Assembly (NCBI GenBank): GCA_947627885.1
Contig: CANQXP010000005.1
Location: forward strand, 1 to 64,000
Reading direction: 5' to 3'
From: an uncultured Rikenella sp.
GTDB taxonomy: Bacteria; Bacteroidota; Bacteroidia; Bacteroidales; Rikenellaceae
Length of the DNA: 64,000 bases
Both the position numbers and the translations under genes were made by a program. Positions 1 to 8,681 of this stretch are shown in pieces. Each line of letters opens with the position of its first letter. Position 1 is the stretch's first letter. Below the pieces are notes generated by a model that ran no database searches, had not been told where the DNA came from, and was given only the letters and a program-made list of their open reading frames with translations.

Positions 1-1
1 C

Positions 2-760
2 CGCAAGCAGCGGCGCGATGCGGGCGATTGGGTGTACCGCCACCGGGTAGGGCTTCTGGTCACGGTGGTGCTCTACCTGATCGCGGCGATCCTTTTCGTT
101 TCCTATAAGATAGTGGTGTACGAGAACCCGGCCACGACGATGTATGTGGAGCTGGTAGACCCGGAAGATCCGGAACAGCCGAAACCGGAGCAGATCCCGC
201 AAAAACCGGTCGAAGAGATCGACCCCGGAAGTTACGAGCGGGTGATGAACCGGACGTCCGACCAGAACGCCAAGATGGACGCTTCGCTGAAGGACGACCG
301 GGGGACGCAGGCGGACAAACTCCTGGCCGAAGCCGAGCGGGTTCAGCAGGAGCTGGCGGCAGGCCAGCAGGCTTTCCGTGCGGGGATGGACGAGATCGCG
401 CAGATGTCGCAGCGGCACAAAGTGCCTAAATCTTCTTCCTCCCAGCAAAAAAGCGCCTCTTCGCAGCGGCAGACGGTCAAGGTGCAGGGCAACGTGACAG
501 TATCTTACGACCTGGAGGGCCGAACGGCGACTTACCTTCATGTTCCGGCTTACCAATGCCGCGAGGGGGGAACCGTCGTGGTCGGGATCACGGTGAACCG
601 CAACGGGGAGGTGACGAACGCTTCGGTCGAAAAGGCTTCCCCTGGGGATTGCATCGCACAGCGGGCGGTACAGGCGGCGCTGGCATCGACGTTCAATGCG
701 GATGCGGGAGCGCCCGACCGGCAACGGGGTACGATCACCTACGTCTTCGTCGCCCAGTAA
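2..760 (+). CDS. TonB-like energy transducer protein, 5' end outside window
   Basis: The reading frame is open to the window edge (it reads RKQRRDAGDWVYRHRVG before the GTG listed at 32), so the true start is probably upstream and the gene is partial. It shows a cytoplasmic basic stretch, one membrane helix (LLVTVVLYLIAAILFVSY), a periplasmic segment rich in Pro/Glu/Lys (EDPEQPKPEQIPQKP), an Ala/Glu/Gln-rich probable coiled coil, and a C-terminal domain of about 85 residues containing GGTVVVGITVNRNGEV. This is the architecture of TonB-family proteins, which transmit proton-motive force to SusC-like receptors. The C-terminal domain is diverged, so the role as a true TonB is an inference. Confidence 0.7.
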   Translation, partial: RKQRRDAGDWVYRHRVGLLVTVVLYLIAAILFVSYKIVVYENPATTMYVELVDPEDPEQPKPEQIPQKPVEEIDPGSYERVMNRTSDQNAKMDASLKDDRGTQADKLLAEAERVQQELAAGQQAFRAGMDEIAQMSQRHKVPKSSSSQQKSASSQRQTVKVQGNVTVSYDLEGRTATYLHVPAYQCREGGTVVVGITVNRNGEVTNASVEKASPGDCIAQRAVQAALASTFNADAGAPDRQRGTITYVFVAQ

Positions 761-1811
761 ATCTTTCGTCTTTATCTGAAATCAAGCAAAACGCAGTTGC
801 GTATGTTTAACTGCATGCGCGCGGCCGCGGATGAACGCGTGGATTACGGTGCCCAGCCGTTATGGGGGTATTTACAACTTTGACGGTACTCCATTATGCG
901 GCAACCCTATCGAAACGGCTATGTATGGCCGCGACCGCCCGGCGGACGGCCTTGATGGGAGACTTGCAGCCCGATTGGAGTGCCCTGCAAAACTCGCACG
1001 CGTCGAAATGACTGATGAAGGGCTTATCGAACTGTAACTGCTCTGTTCGGGCCGCTCTTTGCGAGCCCGGCCTCGCCCCGTTTCTTCCGACCGGGCCCAT
1101 TGGAGTTCTTGTGAGGGTTTGCAGGGCCCCAAGGGAGCCGCAGGGTGAAGGGTCGGCGTTATCACAGAAATACAGCTTTTTCGCTGACTCGTTTTCGGCA
1201 CGCCCACGCCCCCCACGGGGTGCGCCGCCGCTCATGCGGGAACGAAATCATTTCAACCGCAGCCTGCGAGGCCCGAACGAGCGTAGCGAGGTCGCAGCCG
1301 TTAACATCGCTTCGCTCGTTTTACCTCCGGATTGACCTTCGGTCTTCTTCTTAGCCACTCAGCAAAGCAAGTGGACTTGCTTTGCATTCGTCGGCAACGC
1401 CGGTTCGCCGGGGGTGACTACGGCCTGACCGCCAACGCGGGGACAAAGCTACTCGCGTCCGACCCGCTTCTGACGCAGCTCATCAGCTATTCACTCTGTC
1501 GGATTCGGCCCTGCGCCCCCCCGAAGCGGCTCCGCCGCTTGGGCGCAAGGGCCGGCGATCCGGGACGAATCGCGCTATTCGCTCAGTCATCCCCCCCCTT
1601 GCGGCACGCCGCCGATGTGGAAAAACAGCTGTTCGCCCATAGCCCATACGACCCGTCAGGTCGCGCACGCCGCAGCTGGCGGAGGCTCCGGCCTGCGCGG
1701 CTCACGATGCCCGCCACCGGACAACCGCAGCTGCTCACCAGAAAAATCAAGCAGATTTACAGCGGTACTTGCAATACTGCGCATGGTTGTCCTCACATCT
1801 TATCCGAAAGA
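761..1811. other. gene-free region of about 1 kb filled with repeat-type sequence
   Basis: No open frame here has convincing protein character. Several overlapping frames on both strands (for example at 831-1037, 1015-1335, 872-1216) are low-complexity Arg/Pro/Ser-rich translations typical of GC-rich repeats. The 3' half contains a sequence that recurs at 53.0 kb. The first 8 bases after the upstream stop (ATCTTTCG, 761-768) recur inverted at the far edge (CGAAAGAT, 1805-1812), overlapping the trkH stop codon. Confidence 0.6.
1294..1416 (+). repeat. dispersed intergenic repeat, copy A
   Basis: Shares GCAGCCGTTAAC-TCGCT-CGCTC and, further on, GCCACTCAGC-AAGCAA, CTTGCTTTGCATTCGT-GGCA and TCGCCGGGGGTG with 53024-53122 in the same order and orientation. 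The copies differ by an internal length change of about 25 bases and scattered substitutions. Both lie between convergent genes. No coding potential is conserved between the copies. Confidence 0.75.
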
Positions 1812-3632
1812 TCAGTTGATCAGGATATCTTCCCTGGGATACTCGTAAGGCCCGTGCGGCTGCGGCTTGACGATCGCCATCATCATCCCGATGATTCCCA
1901 CGCGCCCCACGAACATCAACACGACCAGCACCAACTTCGACGCCATGCCCAGTTCGGGCGTCATTCCCAGCCCCAAGCCCACCGTGCCCAGCGCCGACAC
2001 CGCCTCGAACGCCAGCGACGAGATCGACTTGTCCGGCTCCAGGAACGTCAGCAGCGTCACCGCCGTTCCCAAAATCCCAAGCGACACCCCGACCACCGCG
2101 AATGCCCGGCGCACCGACCGCGACGGGATCTCCCGCTTATGCGCCTCGATCGCCGTTTTTCCCCGTATCGTGGCGACCACGTTCTTCACCATCAGGTAGA
2201 ACGTCGTGACCTTGATCCCGCCGGCCGTGGACTGCGGGGCGCCCCCGATCCACATCAGCACCGTGGTCAGTACCAGCGTCGTGGGCAGCATCCGGTGCAT
2301 GTCCACCCCATTGAAACCCGCCGTCCGGGGCGTCACGGCAGCCAGGAACCCCTGCGATAACTTGCCCATGAACGAGAATTCCGCCAGCGAATGGTTCCAC
2401 TCCGCAGCCAGCATGTAGATCCAGGTGCCCAACAGTAAGACGGCCGTCGTTTTCAGCACGATATAGCTGTTCAGGCTCCACTGGCGCGGGTGGCGGTCCA
2501 AAGGGCGCCGCTGCACGAAACGAACCGCGTTCCTGACCTTGCGCCCCACGACGATCAGGAAATTGGAAAAGATCGGGAAGCCGATCCCCCCGAAAATGAT
2601 CAGCCACGAGATGATGACCGGCACACCCCACAAATGCCGCACCGCCGGATCGTACAGGTTTCCCGGCAAGGTCGAGAACCCCGCGTTGCAAAAGGCCGAA
2701 ACGCTGTGGAATACCGAGAAAAAGAGCGTCCGGCCTCCCGAAGCGAAACCCGGGTGCCCGTCCACGACCCCGTATAGCAGCGCAGCTCCCAGCGCCTCGA
2801 CCGAAAGGGTTACGGCGACAATCTTGACCAGCGTCTTGCCCAGGCCGCCCATCTTGTCGCTGCTGAGCAGGTCGCCCAGCTGGAGCTGGCTTTTGAGCGA
2901 GGTCTGCCCCATAAAGAACAGGCCGAAGAAACTAGTGATGGTCATGATCCCCAACCCGCCGACCTGGATCAGGATCAGGATAACCACCTGCCCGGTGGTC
3001 GTGAAAGCATCCGCCGTGCTGACGGTATTCAGCCCCGTAACGCACACCGCGCTGGCCGCCGTAAAGAGCGAATCCACATACTGAATACGGTGGTGCGTGC
3101 AGTTCGGCAGCATCAGCAAGCCCGACCCGACGAGGATAATCAACAGGAAACTGCCCGCCAGGATCGTGGAGGGATTGACCTTCCGGGAAAGAATGCCCGA
3201 CAGGAACCGGGCCAGTTCGAGGAAAGAGACGACCAGCAAGGTGACGATCACGAGCCACGGCGCGCTGACGGTCTCCAGGAAAGGATCCGAAGCCAGCCAG
3301 CGGTGCCGGAGTGCAATGTTGAAAATCGCCACCAGCGTAAGGGCGACATAGGCCCCGATCAGGATCATCCGGTTGCGTTTGTTGAGGCGGGTATTGCGGT
3401 CCGCCGACGTGTCGCCGAGCAGCACCCGCACCGTCACGGCCACCCACATCAGGATCAGCAGGCTCTGGTAGCCGGTTTCGATATAGCGCATCGAGCCGGG
3501 CGTCTGCGGGAAGCCGAACATATAAACCACGCCGAACGGGGCGACGATGCTGATCAGCAGGATCAGCAGGCTGACCAGTTTCAGCGCCCAGCGTTGGAGA
3601 TGGCGTAAAAAACGGCCGGGGGGTTGTTTCAT
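1812..3632 (-). CDS. trkH: TrkH/KtrB-type potassium uptake channel subunit
   Basis: A 606-residue integral membrane protein. After about three N-terminal helices come the four pore repeats of the TrkH/KtrB family: the first pore loop has TAASAVCVTGLNTV (about 191-204), the second SVFHSVSAFCNAGFS (about 306-320), the third AVTPRTAGFNGVDM and the fourth VSALGTVGLGLG. These carry the selectivity-filter glycines. The protein forms the membrane pore and needs a cytoplasmic RCK-domain partner; the likely partner, trkA, is not adjacent but lies about 14 kb away at 17610. The gene is convergent with the TonB-like gene across the 1 kb repeat region. The start ATG follows the ORF track and sits directly before a basic, then hydrophobic, N-terminus. 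Confidence 0.93.
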   Translation of the reverse strand: MKQPPGRFLRHLQRWALKLVSLLILLISIVAPFGVVYMFGFPQTPGSMRYIETGYQSLLILMWVAVTVRVLLGDTSADRNTRLNKRNRMILIGAYVALTLVAIFNIALRHRWLASDPFLETVSAPWLVIVTLLVVSFLELARFLSGILSRKVNPSTILAGSFLLIILVGSGLLMLPNCTHHRIQYVDSLFTAASAVCVTGLNTVSTADAFTTTGQVVILILIQVGGLGIMTITSFFGLFFMGQTSLKSQLQLGDLLSSDKMGGLGKTLVKIVAVTLSVEALGAALLYGVVDGHPGFASGGRTLFFSVFHSVSAFCNAGFSTLPGNLYDPAVRHLWGVPVIISWLIIFGGIGFPIFSNFLIVVGRKVRNAVRFVQRRPLDRHPRQWSLNSYIVLKTTAVLLLGTWIYMLAAEWNHSLAEFSFMGKLSQGFLAAVTPRTAGFNGVDMHRMLPTTLVLTTVLMWIGGAPQSTAGGIKVTTFYLMVKNVVATIRGKTAIEAHKREIPSRSVRRAFAVVGVSLGILGTAVTLLTFLEPDKSISSLAFEAVSALGTVGLGLGMTPELGMASKLVLVVLMFVGRVGIIGMMMAIVKPQPHGPYEYPREDILIN

Positions 3633-3731
3633 GGTTTTGCGGATTGTAAACGCTCAGAGATCGGTTGTCGGGGGCTAAGTGCAAATTCCGTGCAGAAATC
3701 CGGCTTTTCGTCTCCCCCTTCCGTATCCCCG

Positions 3732-4163
3732 TCACTCCCGTACGCAGCGGACGGAAAGGCCGTAGGCAAGTGCGGCGGTGTAACCGGTGCTGATAGCGTT
3801 CCCTACGAAGCGGAGATAGCCGGACGTACCGCTGTTCCGGGCGTTGCCCTCTACAGTGACGTTGCTGATAATCCCACTGCTCGACGCCCGGAACCCGGCC
3901 GTCGGGTACCAACAGCCGCTCCGGCTGCCCGAAACGACCGGAGCGGACCATCTTCTTCCGCGTTCCGCATGGTCGCCTGCCCATGGGCCGTTGTCGGCCG
4001 TAAAAGCGTTCCACGGACTACGCCCGTTATCCTCGCCGCTCAGCGGCACCCGCCAACCCGACGGGCAGGGGTCGAAAAGGGTCTTGATATTGTCTTGCCA
4101 AAGCGAGGCGTTCTGCGGCGTAGTCCAGTCGTTCTGGGGGGCCGAGAAATAGAAGCCGGAGCG
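3732..4163 (-). pseudogene. FISUMP-domain (fibrobacter-type) protein, C-terminal relic without a start
   Basis: Reading the minus strand directly after the aroE stop, in the same frame, gives about 143 residues of a FISUMP-type domain: RSGFYFSAPQNDWTTPQ, then DPCPSGWRVPLSGEDNG, then GCWYPTAGFR, ending in the characteristic SVRCVRE and a TGA. Full-length members are secreted proteins with a signal peptide and an N-terminal half of the domain; both are missing and there is no start codon before the Trp-rich part. The ORF track shows only the last 105 residues from an internal GTG. Most likely it is a deletion remnant. Expression by readthrough of the aroE TAA is possible but unsupported. Confidence 0.7.
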
Positions 4164-4913
4164 TTAACCGTTCCAGATCTCCCAACTGCGCTCCGCCTGC
4201 AACACCAGCATTTCGAGGCCGCCCTTGACCCAGGCGCCCCGGACACGCCCTTCGCGCAGGAAAGCCGTCTGGGCCGGATTGTAGATCAGGTCGTACAGGT
4301 AATGCCCCGCCCCGATGCAGCCATAAGGCAGCGCAGCCTTCGCCTCAATATCCGGGTGCATCCCCAGCGGCGTGGTATTGACGATCAGCCGGTGGGCGTC
4401 CATAATCTCCGGGGTCAGCTGTTCGTAACCGAGGCGCTGCGGCCCCGAAGCCGTGCGGGAAACCTCGACGTACACGATCCCCAGCTTGCGGAGCACGTAA
4501 TGCACCGCCTGCGCCGCCCCGCCGGTTCCCAACACCAGCGCTTTCAACGCAGCCAAGGGTGCCGGAAAGGTTGCGAGCATCTTGCGGAGCGACAGTTCGA
4601 AACCGTAAACGTCGGTATTGTACCCTTTGAAAGAGCCGTCGGGCAGTACTTTGACGCAATTCACCGCCCCAACGGCTTCCGCCTCCGGGTCGATCTCCGC
4701 CAACAGGGATAATATATGCTGCTTATGGGGAATCGTGATATTGAATCCCCGAATATCCGGGGGCAATACCTCTCGCAGCTCCTCGATACGCTCCACCGGA
4801 AAGTTAGCGTAAGAGCACTCGCCCGCAAGCCCCAACGCGTCGAATTTTCGTGCAAAATAGCCCGCCGAGAACGAGTGTCCGAGCGGATATCCGACCAATC
4901 CGTATCTTTTCAT
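4164..4913 (-). CDS. aroE: shikimate dehydrogenase
   Basis: 249 residues, the short size typical of Bacteroidota AroE. It reduces 3-dehydroshikimate to shikimate with NADPH in aromatic amino acid synthesis. The N-terminal substrate domain has GYPLGHSFSAGYF, and NITIPHK supplies the catalytic Lys; the Rossmann domain has VLGTGGAAQAV (about 127-137) and NTTPLGMHP. The protein ends in ERSWEIWNG, a normal family C-terminus, so the stop at 4164 is genuine even though a FISUMP fragment continues in frame beyond it. It lies 44 bases behind the DUF368 gene on the same strand and is probably cotranscribed with it. Confidence 0.95.
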   Translation of the reverse strand: MKRYGLVGYPLGHSFSAGYFARKFDALGLAGECSYANFPVERIEELREVLPPDIRGFNITIPHKQHILSLLAEIDPEAEAVGAVNCVKVLPDGSFKGYNTDVYGFELSLRKMLATFPAPLAALKALVLGTGGAAQAVHYVLRKLGIVYVEVSRTASGPQRLGYEQLTPEIMDAHRLIVNTTPLGMHPDIEAKAALPYGCIGAGHYLYDLIYNPAQTAFLREGRVRGAWVKGGLEMLVLQAERSWEIWNG

Positions 4914-4957
4914 AATTATCGACGATTAAGATATGACCTGGCGAGGAAAATCACGGC

Positions 4958-5908
4958 CTATGCTGCCGCATTGCGCTTCCGGCTCAGCACCGTCGCCGCC
5001 CGTTCGATCCCCCAGATCAGCAGGAACCCGACCGCCATAAAGAAAAGGGCCCATCCCAGCATCGCCGGCTGTCCCGTCGCCTGCTCGAAAACGCCCGGCA
5101 GGACATTCCGCTCCACCAGCGGTTGCATCGCGCCGTGGCTGTCGGTATAGGTCTCCAGAGTCTCTTTCCACGGCCATATCTTATTGAGCGACCCCACCAT
5201 AAAGCCGGTCAGCAGCGCCACCGTCATCCCGTGGTGCCTGGCCAGCAGCCACGACAGCAGGTGCGAAAAGCTGATGATCCCGACCACGGCCCCCACCACG
5301 AAAAGCAGCAGCACCGGGATATTGAAAGCCGATACCGCCCCGATGATATAGGCGTACTTGCCCAGCAGCAGCAAAATGAAAGCCCCCGAAATACCCGGCA
5401 GGATCATGGCGCAGACGGCGATCGCCCCCGACAGCATGATGAACCACCACGCATCGGGCGTCGAAGCAGGACTCAGCACCGTGATCATATAAGCCGCCAC
5501 GGCGCCGGCAACCAAGGCCACAACAGTCCCGACGCTCCAACGCTTCACCTCCCTCGCCACCAGCCACGCCGATGCGATGATCAGGCCGAAAAAGAACGAC
5601 CATACGAAGATCGGATGGGTTTCGAGCAGGTATTTCATCACCTTGGCCAGCGAGAAGATCGAGATGCCGATCCCGGCCAGCACCGAAAAGAGGAACCCGC
5701 CGTTGATATGTTTCCAGAACCCTTTCAGATCCAGTTTCAGCAGCTTTCGCAGCGCCGTGAGGTCGAACGAACGGATCGAGCCGATCAGCTCTTCATAAAT
5801 GCCCGTAATAAATGCGATCGTGCCGCCCGAAACGCCGGGAATCACGTCCGCCGCGCCCATGCCGATCCCTTTGAGCACCAGCATCAGGTAGTTTCTCTTT
5901 GCTTTCAT
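4958..5908 (-). CDS. DUF368 family membrane protein (PopT-like, putative undecaprenyl-phosphate translocase)
   Basis: 316 residues with about eight hydrophobic segments and the family's two related signature loops, GMGAADVIPGVSGGT near the N-terminus and AMILPGISGAF in the second half, which point to an internally duplicated fold. DUF368 includes PopT, which has been proposed to return undecaprenyl phosphate to the cytoplasmic face for cell-wall synthesis. Assigning that role here rests on family membership. A -7 box (TATCTTTG) lies about 31 bases upstream of the ATG. aroE follows on the same strand. Confidence 0.88.
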   Translation of the reverse strand: MKAKRNYLMLVLKGIGMGAADVIPGVSGGTIAFITGIYEELIGSIRSFDLTALRKLLKLDLKGFWKHINGGFLFSVLAGIGISIFSLAKVMKYLLETHPIFVWSFFFGLIIASAWLVAREVKRWSVGTVVALVAGAVAAYMITVLSPASTPDAWWFIMLSGAIAVCAMILPGISGAFILLLLGKYAYIIGAVSAFNIPVLLLFVVGAVVGIISFSHLLSWLLARHHGMTVALLTGFMVGSLNKIWPWKETLETYTDSHGAMQPLVERNVLPGVFEQATGQPAMLGWALFFMAVGFLLIWGIERAATVLSRKRNAAA

Positions 5909-5938
5909 AAATTGGTTATCCGGTGGTGAGAAAGAAAC

Positions 5939-5946
5939 AAAGATAT
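5939..5946 (-). promoter_or_regulatory. Bacteroidota -7 box for the DUF368-aroE unit
   Basis: The minus strand reads TATCTTTG, an exact TAnnTTTG match, about 31 bases before the DUF368 ATG. No clear -33 TTTG is seen. Confidence 0.55.
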
Positions 5947-5972
5947 GTTTTTTGTGTTAAAATAAGGTTAAA

Positions 5973-6005
5973 TAAAAGGGCGCGCACCGGCTCGGTGCGC
6001 GCCCC
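5973..6005 (-). terminator. intrinsic terminator after the transglutaminase gene
   Basis: GGGCGCGCACCG and its complement CGGTGCGCGCCC form a 12-bp stem with a GCT loop. On the minus strand the stem is followed by TTTTATTT. It lies 22 bases beyond the stop of the transglutaminase reading frame. Confidence 0.85.
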
Positions 6006-6026
6006 TCGGTTATCCGAAATGACCCT

Positions 6027-7067
6027 TTACAAGGAATTGATGACCTTCATCATCTGCTCGCCCATACCGATGCGGTAGCCCTGCGACACGAACACCACAC
6101 GACCGAACGTGTCCGCCACCACAAACACAGGCAGGTCGTTCATATTACTCAGCTCCAGCGACTGTTTGAGCATATTCGAGACCTCGCCGCCTTTGTCCAC
6201 GCCATAGGTGATGGTCTTCGGCAACTTGCCGAACTCGGCCGGGTTAAACGCCGCCAGCTGGTCATCGCCGGCAAAGAGGAACACCATCCCCCGGTTCCAT
6301 TTCTCCAACTCCGCATTCAGCGCAGCGATGTCGCGCAGCGCATGGTTGGTCGGCTCCTTTTTCGCTTCCAGCAAGGCCAGCACGAAATAGCCCCGGCCCG
6401 TCGTGGCCAGTATCGACTGCGGCTCGTCCATGCCCACCGGCACGAATTTTGCCTCCGGGTTCATCGTCCCGATCACCTGCACCGAATTGTCGTCCTCGCG
6501 CATGGTCATATCCAGCGTGGTCTGTTTATCCGCCTCGACCGTGAAGAACTTCGCCTCGCTCAGTACCGTGCCGTCGGCCATCCGCGTGCCGCTCACCAGC
6601 ATATAGTCGCCCGCTTCCAGCGCGACGGGTTTCGCGAAAATGGCTTTCAGCGAACCGGCCGCCCCCATATCCACGTCCGGATTGCTCAGCTCGATGGTCG
6701 AGTAGCGGCCATCCTTGAGCTTGGCCACCGTGAAATGACTGTAATACTTCGGATCGTCGTTGTGCTTGCTCGGCGTGTAGTCCACCATCAGCGTGCCGCG
6801 CGGCACAGAGCTCGCCGCAGCGGCTGCGGCCGATTCGCCGTCGAAATCGACGTTTTTCCAGGCGTCCACCCCGCACGTGGCCGACAGGTCGTAATACTGC
6901 AAGCGCCCCGTGACAGGTTCATAACGCGCCGGAATACCCTTGCTTCGCGCCATCGCGATAAAATAGCGGTCGCGCCCCGCCTTGTCCGCCATGTTCAGCC
7001 GCTGCACCCCGATCGCAGACATCGGAATGCGGCTCGGGTTGAGGCTGCACCGCCTTCGCCTTCGCAA
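6027..7067 (-). CDS. transglutaminase-like lipoprotein, C-terminal part after a frameshift
   Basis: This frame continues the protein started at 8661. From PSRIPMSAIGVQRLN onward it reads as ordinary secreted-protein sequence (VTGRLQYYDLSATCGVDAW, later VFVVADTFGRVVFVSQGYRIG) to a natural end before a strong terminator. Its own apparent start, an Arg-rich stretch MRRRRRCSLN, is an out-of-frame translation of the preceding part, so it is not a separate gene. The C-terminal region, with LPVFVVADTFGRVVF, resembles a thioredoxin-like tail, but I cannot assign it firmly. Joined to 6919-8661, the product would be about 870 residues. Confidence 0.7.
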   Translation of the reverse strand: MRRRRRCSLNPSRIPMSAIGVQRLNMADKAGRDRYFIAMARSKGIPARYEPVTGRLQYYDLSATCGVDAWKNVDFDGESAAAAAASSVPRGTLMVDYTPSKHNDDPKYYSHFTVAKLKDGRYSTIELSNPDVDMGAAGSLKAIFAKPVALEAGDYMLVSGTRMADGTVLSEAKFFTVEADKQTTLDMTMREDDNSVQVIGTMNPEAKFVPVGMDEPQSILATTGRGYFVLALLEAKKEPTNHALRDIAALNAELEKWNRGMVFLFAGDDQLAAFNPAEFGKLPKTITYGVDKGGEVSNMLKQSLELSNMNDLPVFVVADTFGRVVFVSQGYRIGMGEQMMKVINSL

Positions 7068-8661
7068 TTATATCCGCAATAGCGTCCGGTTCGGAAGCCA
7101 TCGCCGCCCGGTAGGGCACCAACAGCTCAGTCCCCACCCGCGGGTTGAGAATATACTCCTTGAAATAAGGCGCATCTTTATATTGAACAGCTCCATTCAG
7201 ATGGTCGGCCAGCACAGCCACCGGAGTATCCTGCAAATCCTTGGTCGAAACCACATCCAGCAGATCGAACGCCACGTCCAACTGTCCGGCCGCAGCCGCG
7301 TCGCTGAGGAACTGCGCGATCTCGGCCCAATTCCCCCGGCTCTTCGAAATAACGCTCCACACCTTCGTCGTATCGGCTCCGATCTTCTGCGCCAGCGCGA
7401 AAGCGTCCGCCTTCGGCATCCACGTGGCGATATAGGCGTTGCGGATCGAATCCTCCTGCGCCAGCCTCAGGCTGTTGGCCGCCCGCTGTTCCGGCGTCAC
7501 CCGGTTCTCCGTTTTGCCCTCAACCGGGGGCACAATATCGAAATCTACGGCATAAGCCTCGCCCGTCCCGCCGCGGCGGTTCAGCACGATGGTCAGCGTA
7601 TCCTGCCTGCCGAACGAAAGTTTCTCATAACCGAAGTCGGTGCCGTTCGTCGCCCACACGAGCATATCCCCCAAGCCCGCGGTCATGGTCGCCGTCCCGT
7701 TCGCATCCGCCGTCTTGCGCACCGCCGGATAGAACTCGGCATAGTTGTAGATGCCGAAATCGAGTTTCGCATTCGGCACTGCCGCGCCGGTCGTATCTTT
7801 GACCATAATTGTGGCGGTAGCCACCGGGGCGTAGTTGTGGGTCACATTAATTTCGGTGTAGAGCGGCGTCTGGCTGATGACCTCCTCGTCACCCACGTAG
7901 TTGCCGAACACCTTGGTGTGCATCAGCATCCCGCGTTTGCTGGGGCCGTCGAACCAGCCCATGTCCAGCACCGGCTCCGGCTCGCACGCGCCGAAATAGT
8001 ACCACTTCCCGTCGGCCCACGCCTCGACCCACGCGTGGTTGTCGTCGGTATGCGCCCAGCGCGGGGTATAGACCTGCCGCGCCGGAATGCCCACGGCCCG
8101 CAGGGCGGCCACCGTGAAAGTGGACTCCTCGCCGCACCTCCCCTGCGCATTGCGCACCACGGCCGACGGCGACATAGTACGCCCGTCGCTCGGCGTGTAG
8201 ATCACCTTCTCGTGGCACCAGTGGTTCACCTCCAGAATCGCATCCTCCATGCTCAGCCCTTTCACGCGCTCTTTCAGCTCGTCGTAAAAGGTCACGCGCG
8301 AGGTGTCGAGGTTCTCGTTATTGATCCGCACGGGCAGCACATAGTGCAGGAACAGGTCGTTCGGCACAGTCTTGCCCCACGGCATCTCGGCCTCGGCTTT
8401 CAGCGAAGCGCGCACGTTGCTCAGGTACAATTCCGGCGAATAGTCGGCCACGTCGCTGACCGGCATATAAGCGTACAGGAATTGCAGCCCCTCTTTCTCC
8501 TGAGGCGTTATCCCTTGCGGCAGGGCGGGCAGCCACGCTGACCGCGCCTCCACGTTGGCCTCGACGCTTTTGCGCGTCTGCGGGTCTTTCACGAGCTGCC
8601 CGTTGCCGCCGCAGGCGACCAGCAGGGCGGCTGCCAGAACCGTATAGAGTGTTTTCTTCAT
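6919..8661 (-). CDS. transglutaminase-like lipoprotein, N-terminal part, frameshifted
   Basis: Starts MKKTLYTVLAAALLVACGG, a lipoprotein signal with the lipobox Cys, so it is probably exported and lipid-anchored. The transglutaminase core is visible: NAQGRCGEEST with the catalytic Cys, then DDNHAWVEAW with the His. A later region (MVKDTTGAAVPNAKLDFGIYNYAE) resembles an Ig-like or carboxypeptidase-regulatory fold. The correct frame runs to KAKAVQPQP (about residue 540), after which this frame reads nonsense to 6919; the real continuation is in another frame at 6027-7067. It lies 20 bases behind the DUF389 gene and is likely cotranscribed with it. The substrate is unknown. Confidence 0.78.
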   Translation of the reverse strand: MKKTLYTVLAAALLVACGGNGQLVKDPQTRKSVEANVEARSAWLPALPQGITPQEKEGLQFLYAYMPVSDVADYSPELYLSNVRASLKAEAEMPWGKTVPNDLFLHYVLPVRINNENLDTSRVTFYDELKERVKGLSMEDAILEVNHWCHEKVIYTPSDGRTMSPSAVVRNAQGRCGEESTFTVAALRAVGIPARQVYTPRWAHTDDNHAWVEAWADGKWYYFGACEPEPVLDMGWFDGPSKRGMLMHTKVFGNYVGDEEVISQTPLYTEINVTHNYAPVATATIMVKDTTGAAVPNAKLDFGIYNYAEFYPAVRKTADANGTATMTAGLGDMLVWATNGTDFGYEKLSFGRQDTLTIVLNRRGGTGEAYAVDFDIVPPVEGKTENRVTPEQRAANSLRLAQEDSIRNAYIATWMPKADAFALAQKIGADTTKVWSVISKSRGNWAEIAQFLSDAAAAGQLDVAFDLLDVVSTKDLQDTPVAVLADHLNGAVQYKDAPYFKEYILNPRVGTELLVPYRAAMASEPDAIADIIAKAKAVQPQPEPHSDVCDRGAAAEHGGQGGARPLFYRDGAKQGYSGAL

Positions 8662-8681
8662 GGTGTTTGGGTATGATAGGA

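Noticed and set aside
831-1354. Overlapping ORFs of 68-114 residues on both strands in the 1 kb gap after the TonB-like gene
   Set aside because: They lie in repeat sequence, have mutually overlapping frames and low-complexity Arg/Pro/Ser translations, and show no promoter or domain. The 68-residue frame at 831-1037 is the least implausible but has no supporting evidence.
1332-2360. 342-residue plus-strand ORF
   Set aside because: It runs from repeat sequence into the antisense of trkH. The second half is the mirror of a real gene and is rich in His/Arg, as typical antisense frames are in GC-rich DNA.
7033-7053. Programmed ribosomal frameshifting in the transglutaminase gene
   Set aside because: No slippery heptamer or downstream pseudoknot is apparent, so a mutation or sequencing error is preferred.
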